DNA from: an uncultured Bacteroidales bacterium
GTDB lineage: Bacteria; Bacteroidota; Bacteroidia; Bacteroidales; Muribaculaceae
Length of the DNA stretch: 29,122 nucleotides
Assembly (NCBI GenBank): GCA_900547755.1
Contig: URIC01000031.1
Location: 1-29,122, forward strand
Direction: 5' to 3'
Positions 1 through 7,476 of this stretch are shown piece by piece. A program made the position numbers and the translations under genes. Position 1 is the stretch's first letter. Each line of letters begins with the position of its first letter. The notes under the pieces were generated by a model. The model had not been told where the DNA came from. It worked only from the letters and a program-made list of their open reading frames with translations, and searched no databases.

Positions 1-26
1 CGGCGCAGCTTACTTAAGCTGCGCCG
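1..26 (-). terminator. Hairpin at window edge, likely terminator of the iorA operon
   Basis: Bases 1-11 and 16-26 form a perfect 11-bp stem around a 4-base loop (ACTT). It lies 33 bases past the stop codon of the leftmost minus-strand gene. The U-tract expected of an intrinsic terminator would lie to the left of base 1 and cannot be seen. On the plus strand the stem is followed by C/G-rich sequence, so the minus strand is the likelier direction. Confidence 0.6.
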
Positions 27-58
27 CCCGACTCGTGATATAGGGTCCTTGGAGGGAT

Positions 59-1357
59 TTACTTAAGGCGTAGGTATGCGCGGCCGAAGCGTTCAGCGGC
101 GGCACGGTCAAGCTCCTCGCGGAACTCCGGAGCGGCGACGCTGATAAGCAGCTTGGCGCGCTCCGCTATGTTCTTGCCTCTGAGGTTCACAATGCCGTAT
201 TCAGTCACCAGGTACTGTGTCTGGAAACGTGTGGTCACCACACCGGCGCCAGGTGTCAGCACCGGTTTAATCTTGTTCTCGCCCTTATTTGTGGTGGCAA
301 GCATGGCCAGGAAGGAAATCCCCCCTTCCGAGCGGCTGGAGCCGTACACGAAGTCGTGCTGGCCTCCCACGCCGGAGAAGATGCGGGTACCTATGGAGTC
401 GGCGCAAACCTGACCGGTGAGGTCTACTTCCAGGCAGGAGTTGATGCTCATCACCTTCGGATTCTGGGCAATGATGAAGGGGTCGTTGGTCCACTTCACA
501 TCACGGAAGACGATGTCCTTGTTGTAGTCCATATAGTCATACAGACGGCGGGAACCGAGGGCCAGGGAAGCCACAGACTTACCGGGCTCTATTCTCTTCT
601 GTGAATTGTCTATGATACCTTTTTCCAGCAGCGGCAGCACGCCGTCGGTCATGGCCTCGGTGTGCAGGCCCAGGTGCTTGTGGTTGCTCAAAGCGCTCAA
701 CACGGCGTTGGGAATACCGCCCACGCCTATCTGCATAGTGGCGCCGTCAGGAATGAGCTCGGCGATGTAATTGCCGATTTTTATCTCCTTCTCGGTAGGC
801 ACGGCGGTAGGCACCTCCACCAGGGGGTCATCTACCTCCACAGCCGCGTCCAGACGTGACACATGTACCACCGGGTCTCCGTAAGAGAAAGGCATCTGCG
901 GATTAATCTGCGCGATTACTATGCGCGCGCACTCCACGGCGGCCGTGGCCAGGTCGGCGCTTACGCCGAAGCTGACATAACCGTCCTCGTTGGGGAGGGA
1001 GCAGTTAATCAGCGCCACGTCCAGCGGCCATGTGCCGTCACGGAACAGGTCCGGCACCTCGCCGAGGAACTTGGGAGTCACAGAGCCATAACCCTCGTTT
1101 ATCCACTTGCGCACGGAATTGTTGACAAAGAAGGAGTCTACAAAGAAAGTGTCGCGGAACTCGGGCTTACAGTAAGGAGCGGGGCCTTTTCCCACAGCGA
1201 AGCCGCTGTAGATGGTGATGTCGCTGAGTTCATGTCCACGGTCTGCCAATGCCTGGCACAGCACCTCGGGAATGGATGTGCTGCCCTGAATATAGATATG
1301 GTGGCCGGGCTTGATGAGTTTCATCGCCTCGGCGGCGCTCATATATTTGATGTCCAT
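59..1357 (-). CDS. Acetyl-CoA hydrolase/transferase family (4-hydroxybutyrate/butyrate:acetate-type CoA-transferase)
   Basis: The 432-residue product matches the length and layout of the 4-hydroxybutyrate CoA-transferase/butyryl-CoA:acetate CoA-transferase family. The glycine-rich GVGGIP motif is at 211-216 and the probable catalytic glutamate is Glu234 in HTEAMTDG, where a CoA-thioester intermediate forms in this family. A GGQHDF segment is in the C-terminal half. It is the last gene of a minus-strand operon, 30 bases after the aminotransferase stop. Next to IorAB, the inferred role is to move CoA from an aryl-acetyl-CoA (or another acyl-CoA) to acetate or another acid, conserving the thioester energy. 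The family assignment is firm. The substrate is inferred from context, and 4-hydroxybutyrate, butyrate or propionate remain possible. The enzyme is expected to be cytoplasmic. Confidence 0.85.
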   Translation of the reverse strand: MDIKYMSAAEAMKLIKPGHHIYIQGSTSIPEVLCQALADRGHELSDITIYSGFAVGKGPAPYCKPEFRDTFFVDSFFVNNSVRKWINEGYGSVTPKFLGEVPDLFRDGTWPLDVALINCSLPNEDGYVSFGVSADLATAAVECARIVIAQINPQMPFSYGDPVVHVSRLDAAVEVDDPLVEVPTAVPTEKEIKIGNYIAELIPDGATMQIGVGGIPNAVLSALSNHKHLGLHTEAMTDGVLPLLEKGIIDNSQKRIEPGKSVASLALGSRRLYDYMDYNKDIVFRDVKWTNDPFIIAQNPKVMSINSCLEVDLTGQVCADSIGTRIFSGVGGQHDFVYGSSRSEGGISFLAMLATTNKGENKIKPVLTPGAGVVTTRFQTQYLVTEYGIVNLRGKNIAERAKLLISVAAPEFREELDRAAAERFGRAYLRLK

Positions 1358-1387
1358 AGAGTCTTGGAGGCTGTTAAAATGGGTTGG

Positions 1388-2692
1388 TTAATGCTCTTTG
1401 CTGAATTGTTCCAGACGCTCGTTGAGGGTGTCGAACATCTCGTCACCCTTGAGCATGGATACGCATACGCGCAGACCGTTCTGCTCTGAACCGGTGGAGG
1501 GCAGGGAGATGGAAGCGATGCCGTAACGCAACAGTTCGGCCTGCAGCTCGGCGCTGCTCATGTCCTTGTAGCCGGAGGTGAAGAAGAAACCGTCCGAGAT
1601 ATCCTGGTCTCCGTCCTTGGCATAGATGATATGGAAGCCGTTGTCCAGGAAACACTCCTTGGCGCGACCGCCGAGGCGCTCGTACTCGCGGCAGTCCTCC
1701 ACAAAGTTGAGACGACCGTCTACCGCGGCACCGAGCATCGTGGCCATGGCATGCTGCGCGGAGTGGGCCGTACCCGACGAAAGGGCGTACAGAACTCCGA
1801 ATACGAAGGCTTTCAGATAGGTGGGCATGCCGAAATATTCCTGTATGGACTTACATTCGGTGTCGGCCACCTTGGGGGAGAAGCAAATCATGGCTATGCG
1901 CTGGCCGGCATAGCTGAAAATCTTGGAGGCGGACACCATAAGGACGTAATTGTCGGTGAACTTGGCCACCGTGGGGACAAAAGGCTCTTTGTAAGGCTCG
2001 CCGAAATTGGTACGGAAGTCCATACCTACGTATGCCAGGTCCTCGATGGCTATTACATTGTACTTGGTGCAGAGACGGCCTATAATCTCCAGCTCCTCCT
2101 CGGTAAGGTTAATCCATGCCGGATTGTTGGGTGTTCCGTAGAGTATGGCCGTGATGTTGCCTTTGGAGAAGAACTCCTCCAACTTCGCCTCAAGAGCCTT
2201 GCCTCGGTAGGAATAAATGTCGAAAGAAGCCTCCTTCAGACCGAGAATCTTGGCCTGATATCGCTGTGCGGGGAATCCGGGATTGATAAACAGCATCGTG
2301 TCGCGCTTGGCGTCGCGGTGGGCAAGCAGCAGCATCAGGGCATAACCGCCCTGCATGGAGCCTACTGTGGGAATGATGTATTCCGAGGGAACGTCGATGT
2401 CCAGGAAAGCCTTCAGGAAACGGGAACCGTTCTCCTTGAGACGGGGTACACCGGCGATATTGGGGTACTGGTTGGCTATGCCGCGACGAAGCACCTCGCG
2501 CTCTGTCTCCACGCCGAGGGCGTTGGCGGGCAGACCGGGATTTCCTATCTCCAGGTGAATCATTTTCTCGCCTGCCTGTTCTTCGAGGAAAGAGGCCAGT
2601 GCCGATATCTGGCGGATAGTGGCATCGGCTATGTCGTTGATGCCGAGCTTGCCCATTGCGGATTCAAGCTCTTTGCGTGAAAGTGGAAACAT
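1388..2692 (-). CDS. PLP-dependent class I/II aminotransferase
   Basis: The 434-residue product is a fold-type I aminotransferase. Visible landmarks are GTPNNPAW around Asn190, Asp218 in IEDLAY (pairs with the pyridine nitrogen of PLP), the Schiff-base lysine Lys257 in SASKIFSYAGQR and Arg265 of the same motif. The start ATG follows a 91-base gap after iorB that holds a strong hairpin. Position between IorAB and a CoA-transferase suggests that it converts Phe, Tyr or Trp to the aryl-2-oxoacid that IorAB oxidises; this is inference. The family is sure but the substrate is not, and class I/II enzymes acting on alanine, aspartate or branched-chain amino acids look similar at this level. Confidence 0.85.
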   Translation of the reverse strand: MFPLSRKELESAMGKLGINDIADATIRQISALASFLEEQAGEKMIHLEIGNPGLPANALGVETEREVLRRGIANQYPNIAGVPRLKENGSRFLKAFLDIDVPSEYIIPTVGSMQGGYALMLLLAHRDAKRDTMLFINPGFPAQRYQAKILGLKEASFDIYSYRGKALEAKLEEFFSKGNITAILYGTPNNPAWINLTEEELEIIGRLCTKYNVIAIEDLAYVGMDFRTNFGEPYKEPFVPTVAKFTDNYVLMVSASKIFSYAGQRIAMICFSPKVADTECKSIQEYFGMPTYLKAFVFGVLYALSSGTAHSAQHAMATMLGAAVDGRLNFVEDCREYERLGGRAKECFLDNGFHIIYAKDGDQDISDGFFFTSGYKDMSSAELQAELLRYGIASISLPSTGSEQNGLRVCVSMLKGDEMFDTLNERLEQFSKEH

Positions 2693-2732
2693 AACTCTGT
2701 GTGTTGGTTTTGAATTGATGGTATTAGAAAGA

Positions 2733-2771
2733 GAGAAACGCCCCGTGGGCCATTCTTCTGGCTCACGAGGC
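2733..2771 (-). terminator. Intra-operon hairpin between iorB and the aminotransferase gene
   Basis: Bases 2740-2751 and 2760-2771 pair over 12 positions with one mismatch and one G-U, around an 8-base loop. Reading on the minus strand, the stem is followed by a T-rich run (GTTTCTCTCTTT). It looks like a leaky intrinsic terminator or an mRNA-processing or stability element that would make downstream expression differ from iorAB. Confidence 0.5.
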
Positions 2772-2783
2772 TATATATGGAAT

Positions 2784-3377
2784 TTATTTGCGGGATTCAA
2801 GCAGTGCCTTGGTATACTCCAGACCGGCGCGGAATGCGGCGATGTTGGACTCCACTATCTTTTCGCCCTTAACGGCGAATACGCTGCGGATGCCTTCTTC
2901 TATTTTCTCCGTTTCCAGCTCGATGAAAGGTGCTGCGGCACCGAGCAGAACCATATTCGAGGAACGGGCTGTGGCTACATTCTTGGCCATCTCGTCCATA
3001 TCGAAAGCCACCGTGTTGGGCCATGCGTGCAGCTCCTTGTCCAGAGTCCCGGCCTCCGGATAGTTGCCTATGTTGACGAAGGGGACGGTGTTGGTGACAA
3101 TCCAGCCCTGGGGCTTGAGCCACTGTACGTAGCGGAGCGCCTCCATGGGTTCGAGGGAAACCACGAGGTCCGCGCCTCCCATGGGAATAAGGTCGGAACT
3201 GATGGGTGAGGAGGATATGCGGAGATTGCTCTGCACGTCGCCGCCACGCTGGCTCATGCCGTGAACCTCGGCCTGCTTGATGTGAAGGTTGTCTTTCAGG
3301 GCGGCTGCGCCCAGAATGGTGGCAATGGAGAGGATGCCCTGGCCGCCTACACCGGCCAATACTATATCTGTTTTCAT
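2784..3377 (-). CDS. iorB: Indolepyruvate:ferredoxin oxidoreductase, beta subunit
   Basis: The 197-residue product is the gamma-domain (pyruvate ferredoxin oxidoreductase catalytic domain) partner of IorA. It begins with the typical GVGGQGI loop (residues 10-16) and carries the EVHGMSQRGG signature near residue 40. With IorA it converts aryl-pyruvates plus CoA to aryl-acetyl-CoA and CO2 and reduces ferredoxin in the cytoplasm of anaerobes. It lies 75 bases after iorA on the same strand, and the gap holds an imperfect hairpin. The ATG start gives the standard N-terminus for the family. Nothing looks truncated. Confidence 0.92.
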   Translation of the reverse strand: MKTDIVLAGVGGQGILSIATILGAAALKDNLHIKQAEVHGMSQRGGDVQSNLRISSSPISSDLIPMGGADLVVSLEPMEALRYVQWLKPQGWIVTNTVPFVNIGNYPEAGTLDKELHAWPNTVAFDMDEMAKNVATARSSNMVLLGAAAPFIELETEKIEEGIRSVFAVKGEKIVESNIAAFRAGLEYTKALLESRK

Positions 3378-3408
3378 GTCTTTTAAGTCTTGAAGTGGTT
3401 AAGATTAT

Positions 3409-3443
3409 CCCTGAGCGGAGCGCGTTTAGCCCCGCTCATAGGG
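3409..3443 (-). other. Hairpin in the iorA-iorB gap
   Basis: Bases 3409-3418 pair with 3432-3443, a 10-bp stem with a two-base bulge. No strong T-run follows on the minus strand, so it is better read as a stability, processing or translation-coupling element than as a terminator. Confidence 0.35.
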
Positions 3444-3452
3444 TTGAGGATA

Positions 3453-5066
3453 TCAGCCTTTGGTGGTGCGGCCTTTCTGACCGGAAGCGTGGCGACGCGC
3501 CGTCTGTATGCACTCGCGGCGGCAGATTACCACACTGGTGCCGGGGTATTCGATTTCCTCGCGGAAGAGGGCTGTCATCTCGGCGTGGGTCTTGGGCAGA
3601 GCGTCGATAGTGCGCACATGAGCGGGGTCTACGCCGAGACCGATGCAGATTTGCTCCAGCTTGCCGGTGCCCTGGCTGTCCTGACCGCCTGTCATGCCTG
3701 TGGTCAGGTTATCGGAAATGACGACTACGATGCTTGAGTTCTCGTTCACCGCATCCAGCAGAGGAGTCATGCCCGAGTGTGTGAATGTGGAGTCGCCTAT
3801 GATGGCCACCGAGGGATGCTGGCCGGCGTCTGCGGCGCCTTTGGCCATAGAGATGGAGGCACCCATGTCCACCACAGTGTCGATGGCGTTGAACGGAGTG
3901 AGCCAGCCCAGAGTGTAGCAACCTATGTCGCCGAACACTTTCGGGTCTTTGTATGTGGCGAGCGTATCGTTAAGGGCGGTGTACACATCGCGGTGGCTGC
4001 AGCCCTGGCACAATGCCGGCGGACGAGGCATGACGACCTGCGAGGGAGCCTGGCAGTCCAGCTCCTTCAGACCGAGAGCGGCGCGGACCAGGTCGGGATT
4101 CAGCTCGCCGGTACGGGGCAGCAGCCCGGTAAGACGGCCGGTTACAGGCACGGGTGTGCCGAGCAGGCCGCGCAGTCTCTCCTCGATGAAGGGCTGGCCT
4201 TCCTCGATTACGAGGATGCTCTCGCACTCGTCGGCCATACGTTTAATCAGGCCCATGGGAAGCGGATACTGGCTGATTTTGAGCACCGGGAAGGGGCAAC
4301 CCTCGGGGAAGCACTCCATCACATAGTTATAAGCTATGCCGTTGGCGATGATACCCTTGCTCTTATCCTTGCCGTCCGTATAGCGGTTGAAGGGTGAATT
4401 GTCGCTCTCCTTCTCGAACTCGGCCCAGTCCTGGACGAGCTGCCTGTAACGCACTTTGGAGTTGGCGGGCATCAGTACCCACTGGCGTGTATTCTCGGGA
4501 TATGTCAGTCCGTTTTCTTCCTTCACCTCGCCGGGCTGTACCACGGCACGGGAGTGCGCCAGACGGGTCACCATACGCATAAGCATGGGAATCCTGTACT
4601 TCTCGGAGAAGGAGAATGCGTAGTCCATCATGTCGTATGCCTCCTGCTGCGAGGAAGGTTCCATCGTGGGAATGAAAGCGAACTGCGCGTAATAGCGGGA
4701 ATCCTGCTCATTCTGGGAGGAGTGCATGGAGGGGTCGTCGGCGGAAACCACCACCAGGCCGCCGTTGGCACCTGTCATGGCGGAGTTCACAAAGCCGTCG
4801 GCAGCCACATTCAGGCCCACGTGCTTCATGCACACCATGGCGCGTTTGCCACAGAAGCTCATGCCGAGGGCCTCTTCCATCGCGGTCTTCTCGTTGGAAC
4901 TCCAATGCGAGTGGATGCCGCGCTGTGTGGCCAGGGGATTTCCCTGTATGAATTCGGTGATTTCGGTAGAGGGAGTGCCGGGATAGGCGTATACGCCCGA
5001 GAGGCCGGCGTTTATAGCACCAAGTGCCAGGGCCTCATCGCCCAGAAGAAGTCTTTTGTTGTCCAT
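3453..5066 (-). CDS. iorA: Indolepyruvate:ferredoxin oxidoreductase, alpha subunit (no C-terminal ferredoxin domain)
   Basis: The 537-residue product has the pyrimidine-binding N-terminal domain (AYPGTPSTEI near residue 30) and the PPALCQGCSHR motif of 2-oxoacid oxidoreductases. The C-terminal TPP domain runs from GDIGCYTLGW (379) to GDSTFTHSG (424-432). It transfers electrons from aryl-pyruvate decarboxylation toward ferredoxin. Many archaeal and clostridial IorA proteins carry a C-terminal 2x[4Fe-4S] domain. Here the chain ends shortly after VICRREC (Cys515, Cys519) with no CxxCxxC arrays, as I recall for short Bacteroidales IorA. The start was set at the ATG at 5066. The open frame continues upstream to 5192, but that extension covers the promoter at 5162-5193 and is not family-like. 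It is the first gene of the operon. Confidence 0.92.
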   Translation of the reverse strand: MDNKRLLLGDEALALGAINAGLSGVYAYPGTPSTEITEFIQGNPLATQRGIHSHWSSNEKTAMEEALGMSFCGKRAMVCMKHVGLNVAADGFVNSAMTGANGGLVVVSADDPSMHSSQNEQDSRYYAQFAFIPTMEPSSQQEAYDMMDYAFSFSEKYRIPMLMRMVTRLAHSRAVVQPGEVKEENGLTYPENTRQWVLMPANSKVRYRQLVQDWAEFEKESDNSPFNRYTDGKDKSKGIIANGIAYNYVMECFPEGCPFPVLKISQYPLPMGLIKRMADECESILVIEEGQPFIEERLRGLLGTPVPVTGRLTGLLPRTGELNPDLVRAALGLKELDCQAPSQVVMPRPPALCQGCSHRDVYTALNDTLATYKDPKVFGDIGCYTLGWLTPFNAIDTVVDMGASISMAKGAADAGQHPSVAIIGDSTFTHSGMTPLLDAVNENSSIVVVISDNLTTGMTGGQDSQGTGKLEQICIGLGVDPAHVRTIDALPKTHAEMTALFREEIEYPGTSVVICRRECIQTARRHASGQKGRTTKG

Positions 5067-5161
5067 TATTTTAGATATTAGATAATTCGGTCGGAATGTC
5101 CTTAATAAAGCCGGGGTGCTTGCCCCTTCGGTTTCGGTAAGCGCGCTTCCGTGCGCCGTTG

Positions 5162-5193
5162 CAAAAATAGTAAACTTTCCGAAAGTGTGCAAA
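5162..5193 (-). promoter_or_regulatory. Bacteroidota-type promoter for the iorA operon
   Basis: On the minus strand a -33 TTTG (complement of 5190-5193) lies 20 bases before a -7 TATTTTTG (complement of 5162-5169). Both match the Bacteroidota consensus (TTTG, TAnnTTTG). The predicted start of transcription near 5155 gives a leader of about 90 bases before the iorA ATG. Confidence 0.75.
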
Positions 5194-5299
5194 CTTTTTC
5201 CAAAATATTATTATCGCCCGCTCGGACAGACACTATTATCAGCCGCCCCTGCAGGGACATTTATCCGAAACGCCCCCGCGACGGATACACGCGAGGATT

Positions 5300-7468
5300 C
5301 TACACGGATAACTGGAGCTGGTTTTTCACAAGTCGCCAATAATCCCCCTTCAGGGCTATCAGCTCGGAATGTGTTCCTGTCTCTGAAATCCGGCCCTCTC
5401 GTATGAAGACTATCTTATCCGCGTTCTGAACCGTACTCAGTCTATGCGCCGCGATGACTATAGTCTTCCCTTTCCCCAGCGCATTGATATTCGAGACTAT
5501 GGATTTCTCATTATTGGCGTCCAGGGAAGAGGTGGCTTCATCCAGGAACAGCAAATCCGGGTCTTTGTACAATGCGCGGGCTATCATGAGCCTCTGTTTC
5601 TGGCCGCCGCTCATTTCTATGCCGGCCACTCCGATTTTAGTGTGAATCCCCATCGGCAGGGAATCTATGAACGTACCGAGACCCACGGTCTCCAAAATAT
5701 GCAGGGCCTTATCTTTATCCGGCTTCTCTTCGGACAGGGAGATGTTTTCCAATATGGAACCTGAGAAAATCCGGGCTTCCTGCATCACTACCCCGCAGTG
5801 GTTCAGCCAGTCCTGATTGTCGACTTCGGTCACATCGTGGCCGCTCAGGGTCAGGGTCCCTTTCTGAGGGATATAGAATCCCAGCATCAGCTTTATCAAA
5901 GTGGATTTCCCGCATCCGCTTTCGCCCACCAATGCCGTCACTTTCCCCTTTTCCACGACAAGGTCGAAGTCCTTTATGACGAAAGGAGACCCGGCGCCCG
6001 CATATTTGAAACTCACATCGTCGAACACGATGGACGCCTCCGAATACTTAACATCTCCTCTCAGTTCCGTATCATCGTGTATCACGTCGTCTATCCTCTG
6101 ATAGGACAGCAACGCGCTCTGCAGGGAACTTATGGAAGAGCCCAGAGTCTTGAACGGTTCCGACAGCCGCCCGGTGATATACCCCAGGGTCATCAACGCG
6201 CCGATAGTCAGGTCGCCGTATATCACCATCGTGGCCCCTATGCCTATGACCGACAAATCCTTGACCCGCGTAAGCACGGTGTGTCCTCCTCCCTGGGCCA
6301 TATTGACCCATGCGGACTGCATCGATATCCGGTTTATGTTTTTTTGCGTTTCCTTCCATTTTCCTATTCTTGAGGATTCCGCGTTGTTTACCTTCAGGTC
6401 CGCCATTCCGTTGGTCAGCTCGTAGGCATGGTTCCTGTTTTCAGCGGAATTCGTAAAATACGCATAATCCAGCGTTTTCCTTTTATTCAGGAACAGTGTG
6501 GTCCATAGAATCTCCAATAAGGACATGGCTATGAACAGGAAGAAAATCAATACGCTGTAATGGAACAGAAGTATGGAAAACACTATGCTGGTAAGCAGCA
6601 TCACAAGCATGGAATTAGGAAAGGACAGTAAAAAGTCCTTGATTCTGGACTGGTCGCTGATTTTCTGGACGAAATCGGAACTCACCTTTTTGTCGAAAAA
6701 GGAAAGCGGAAATCTCGCCAGCCTCTCGAGAAAGGTGTTTACCATGTCCAGATGTATTCCGAGGCCTGTCTTGGTCAAAATCAAATCCAGACTGCAGGAT
6801 GCCACCAGTCCTCCTACCGAAACCGCCAGCTGCCCCAGCAAAAGGAGTACAATCAGATTCACGTCCTTCAACCCTATACCCTCGTCGATAGTCCTCTTCA
6901 ATAAAAACGGAACCGCGAAATCCGCGGCCATAATCAATATCGTTATCAGTAAGGCTACGATGAATTTCGCCTGATGAATCCTGAAGAACCGCAACAGATA
7001 GGAGAAAAAATTCCTCAGGTTGTTCTCTTTCTTGCAACGGGTGCTTCCGAACTCCTCATTAGGTTCCACCAAGACGGCCAGGCCGGTATCTTTCCCTTCG
7101 GGTATCCAATATTTCAGGAAATCCGCCTCGGAGTACGTCAACTTTCCCTGCGCGGGGTCCGCTATGTGATATTTCTTCTTGGAGGGATTATGCTTGTACA
7201 GGACTACGAAATGCCGTTGCTGCCAATACAGGATTGCCGGCAGAGGCATATTCCCGATATGCTCCGGACGTATCTGCACCGCCATCGAGTCCATTCCTAT
7301 TTTCCGGCAACATGACGTCATGTCCTTGATGGACATTCCGAGTCTGTTAAGGTCCGAAATGCCATGAAGATAACGCAGCGGTATATCGCATCCGTATGAT
7401 TTAGCAATCATACGGATGCAGGTCAACCCGCAATCGGAATGTTCTATTTGCCGGAAGCATCTGAACAT
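5300..7468 (-). CDS. Peptidase-containing (C39) ABC exporter for a double-glycine-leader peptide
   Basis: The 722-residue product has three parts. Residues 1 to about 135 are a C39 cysteine peptidase with Gln7 (oxyanion), Cys13, His86 and Asp104 all present, so leader cleavage should be active. Next comes a six-helix ABC membrane domain (roughly 150-430). The nucleotide-binding domain has Walker A GESGCGKST (515-523), signature MSGGQ (619-623), Walker B LLFLDEA (639-645) and the switch His675. Such transporters cut after Gly-Gly and export the released peptide across the inner membrane. The gene is the last of the peptide cluster and starts 8 bases after the preceding barrel gene. The natural substrate is the precursor encoded at 13135-13425, which has an IGG site. 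No HlyD-type adaptor or TolC gene is nearby. Confidence 0.93.
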   Translation of the reverse strand: MFRCFRQIEHSDCGLTCIRMIAKSYGCDIPLRYLHGISDLNRLGMSIKDMTSCCRKIGMDSMAVQIRPEHIGNMPLPAILYWQQRHFVVLYKHNPSKKKYHIADPAQGKLTYSEADFLKYWIPEGKDTGLAVLVEPNEEFGSTRCKKENNLRNFFSYLLRFFRIHQAKFIVALLITILIMAADFAVPFLLKRTIDEGIGLKDVNLIVLLLLGQLAVSVGGLVASCSLDLILTKTGLGIHLDMVNTFLERLARFPLSFFDKKVSSDFVQKISDQSRIKDFLLSFPNSMLVMLLTSIVFSILLFHYSVLIFFLFIAMSLLEILWTTLFLNKRKTLDYAYFTNSAENRNHAYELTNGMADLKVNNAESSRIGKWKETQKNINRISMQSAWVNMAQGGGHTVLTRVKDLSVIGIGATMVIYGDLTIGALMTLGYITGRLSEPFKTLGSSISSLQSALLSYQRIDDVIHDDTELRGDVKYSEASIVFDDVSFKYAGAGSPFVIKDFDLVVEKGKVTALVGESGCGKSTLIKLMLGFYIPQKGTLTLSGHDVTEVDNQDWLNHCGVVMQEARIFSGSILENISLSEEKPDKDKALHILETVGLGTFIDSLPMGIHTKIGVAGIEMSGGQKQRLMIARALYKDPDLLFLDEATSSLDANNEKSIVSNINALGKGKTIVIAAHRLSTVQNADKIVFIREGRISETGTHSELIALKGDYWRLVKNQLQLSV

Positions 7469-7476
7469 GACAAGGA

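Noticed and set aside
1631..2680. 349-residue open frame on the plus strand
   Set aside because: It is antisense to the aminotransferase, whose PLP motifs are intact; the translation shows no domain.
5067..5192. N-terminal extension of IorA to 5192
   Set aside because: The 42 extra residues would overlap the predicted promoter and do not look like any IorA N-terminus; the ATG at 5066 gives the usual start.
5247..5256. Perfect palindrome CCCTGCAGGG after the exporter gene
   Set aside because: It has no loop and no T-run, so it is not a convincing terminator; ten-base palindromes occur by chance at this scale.
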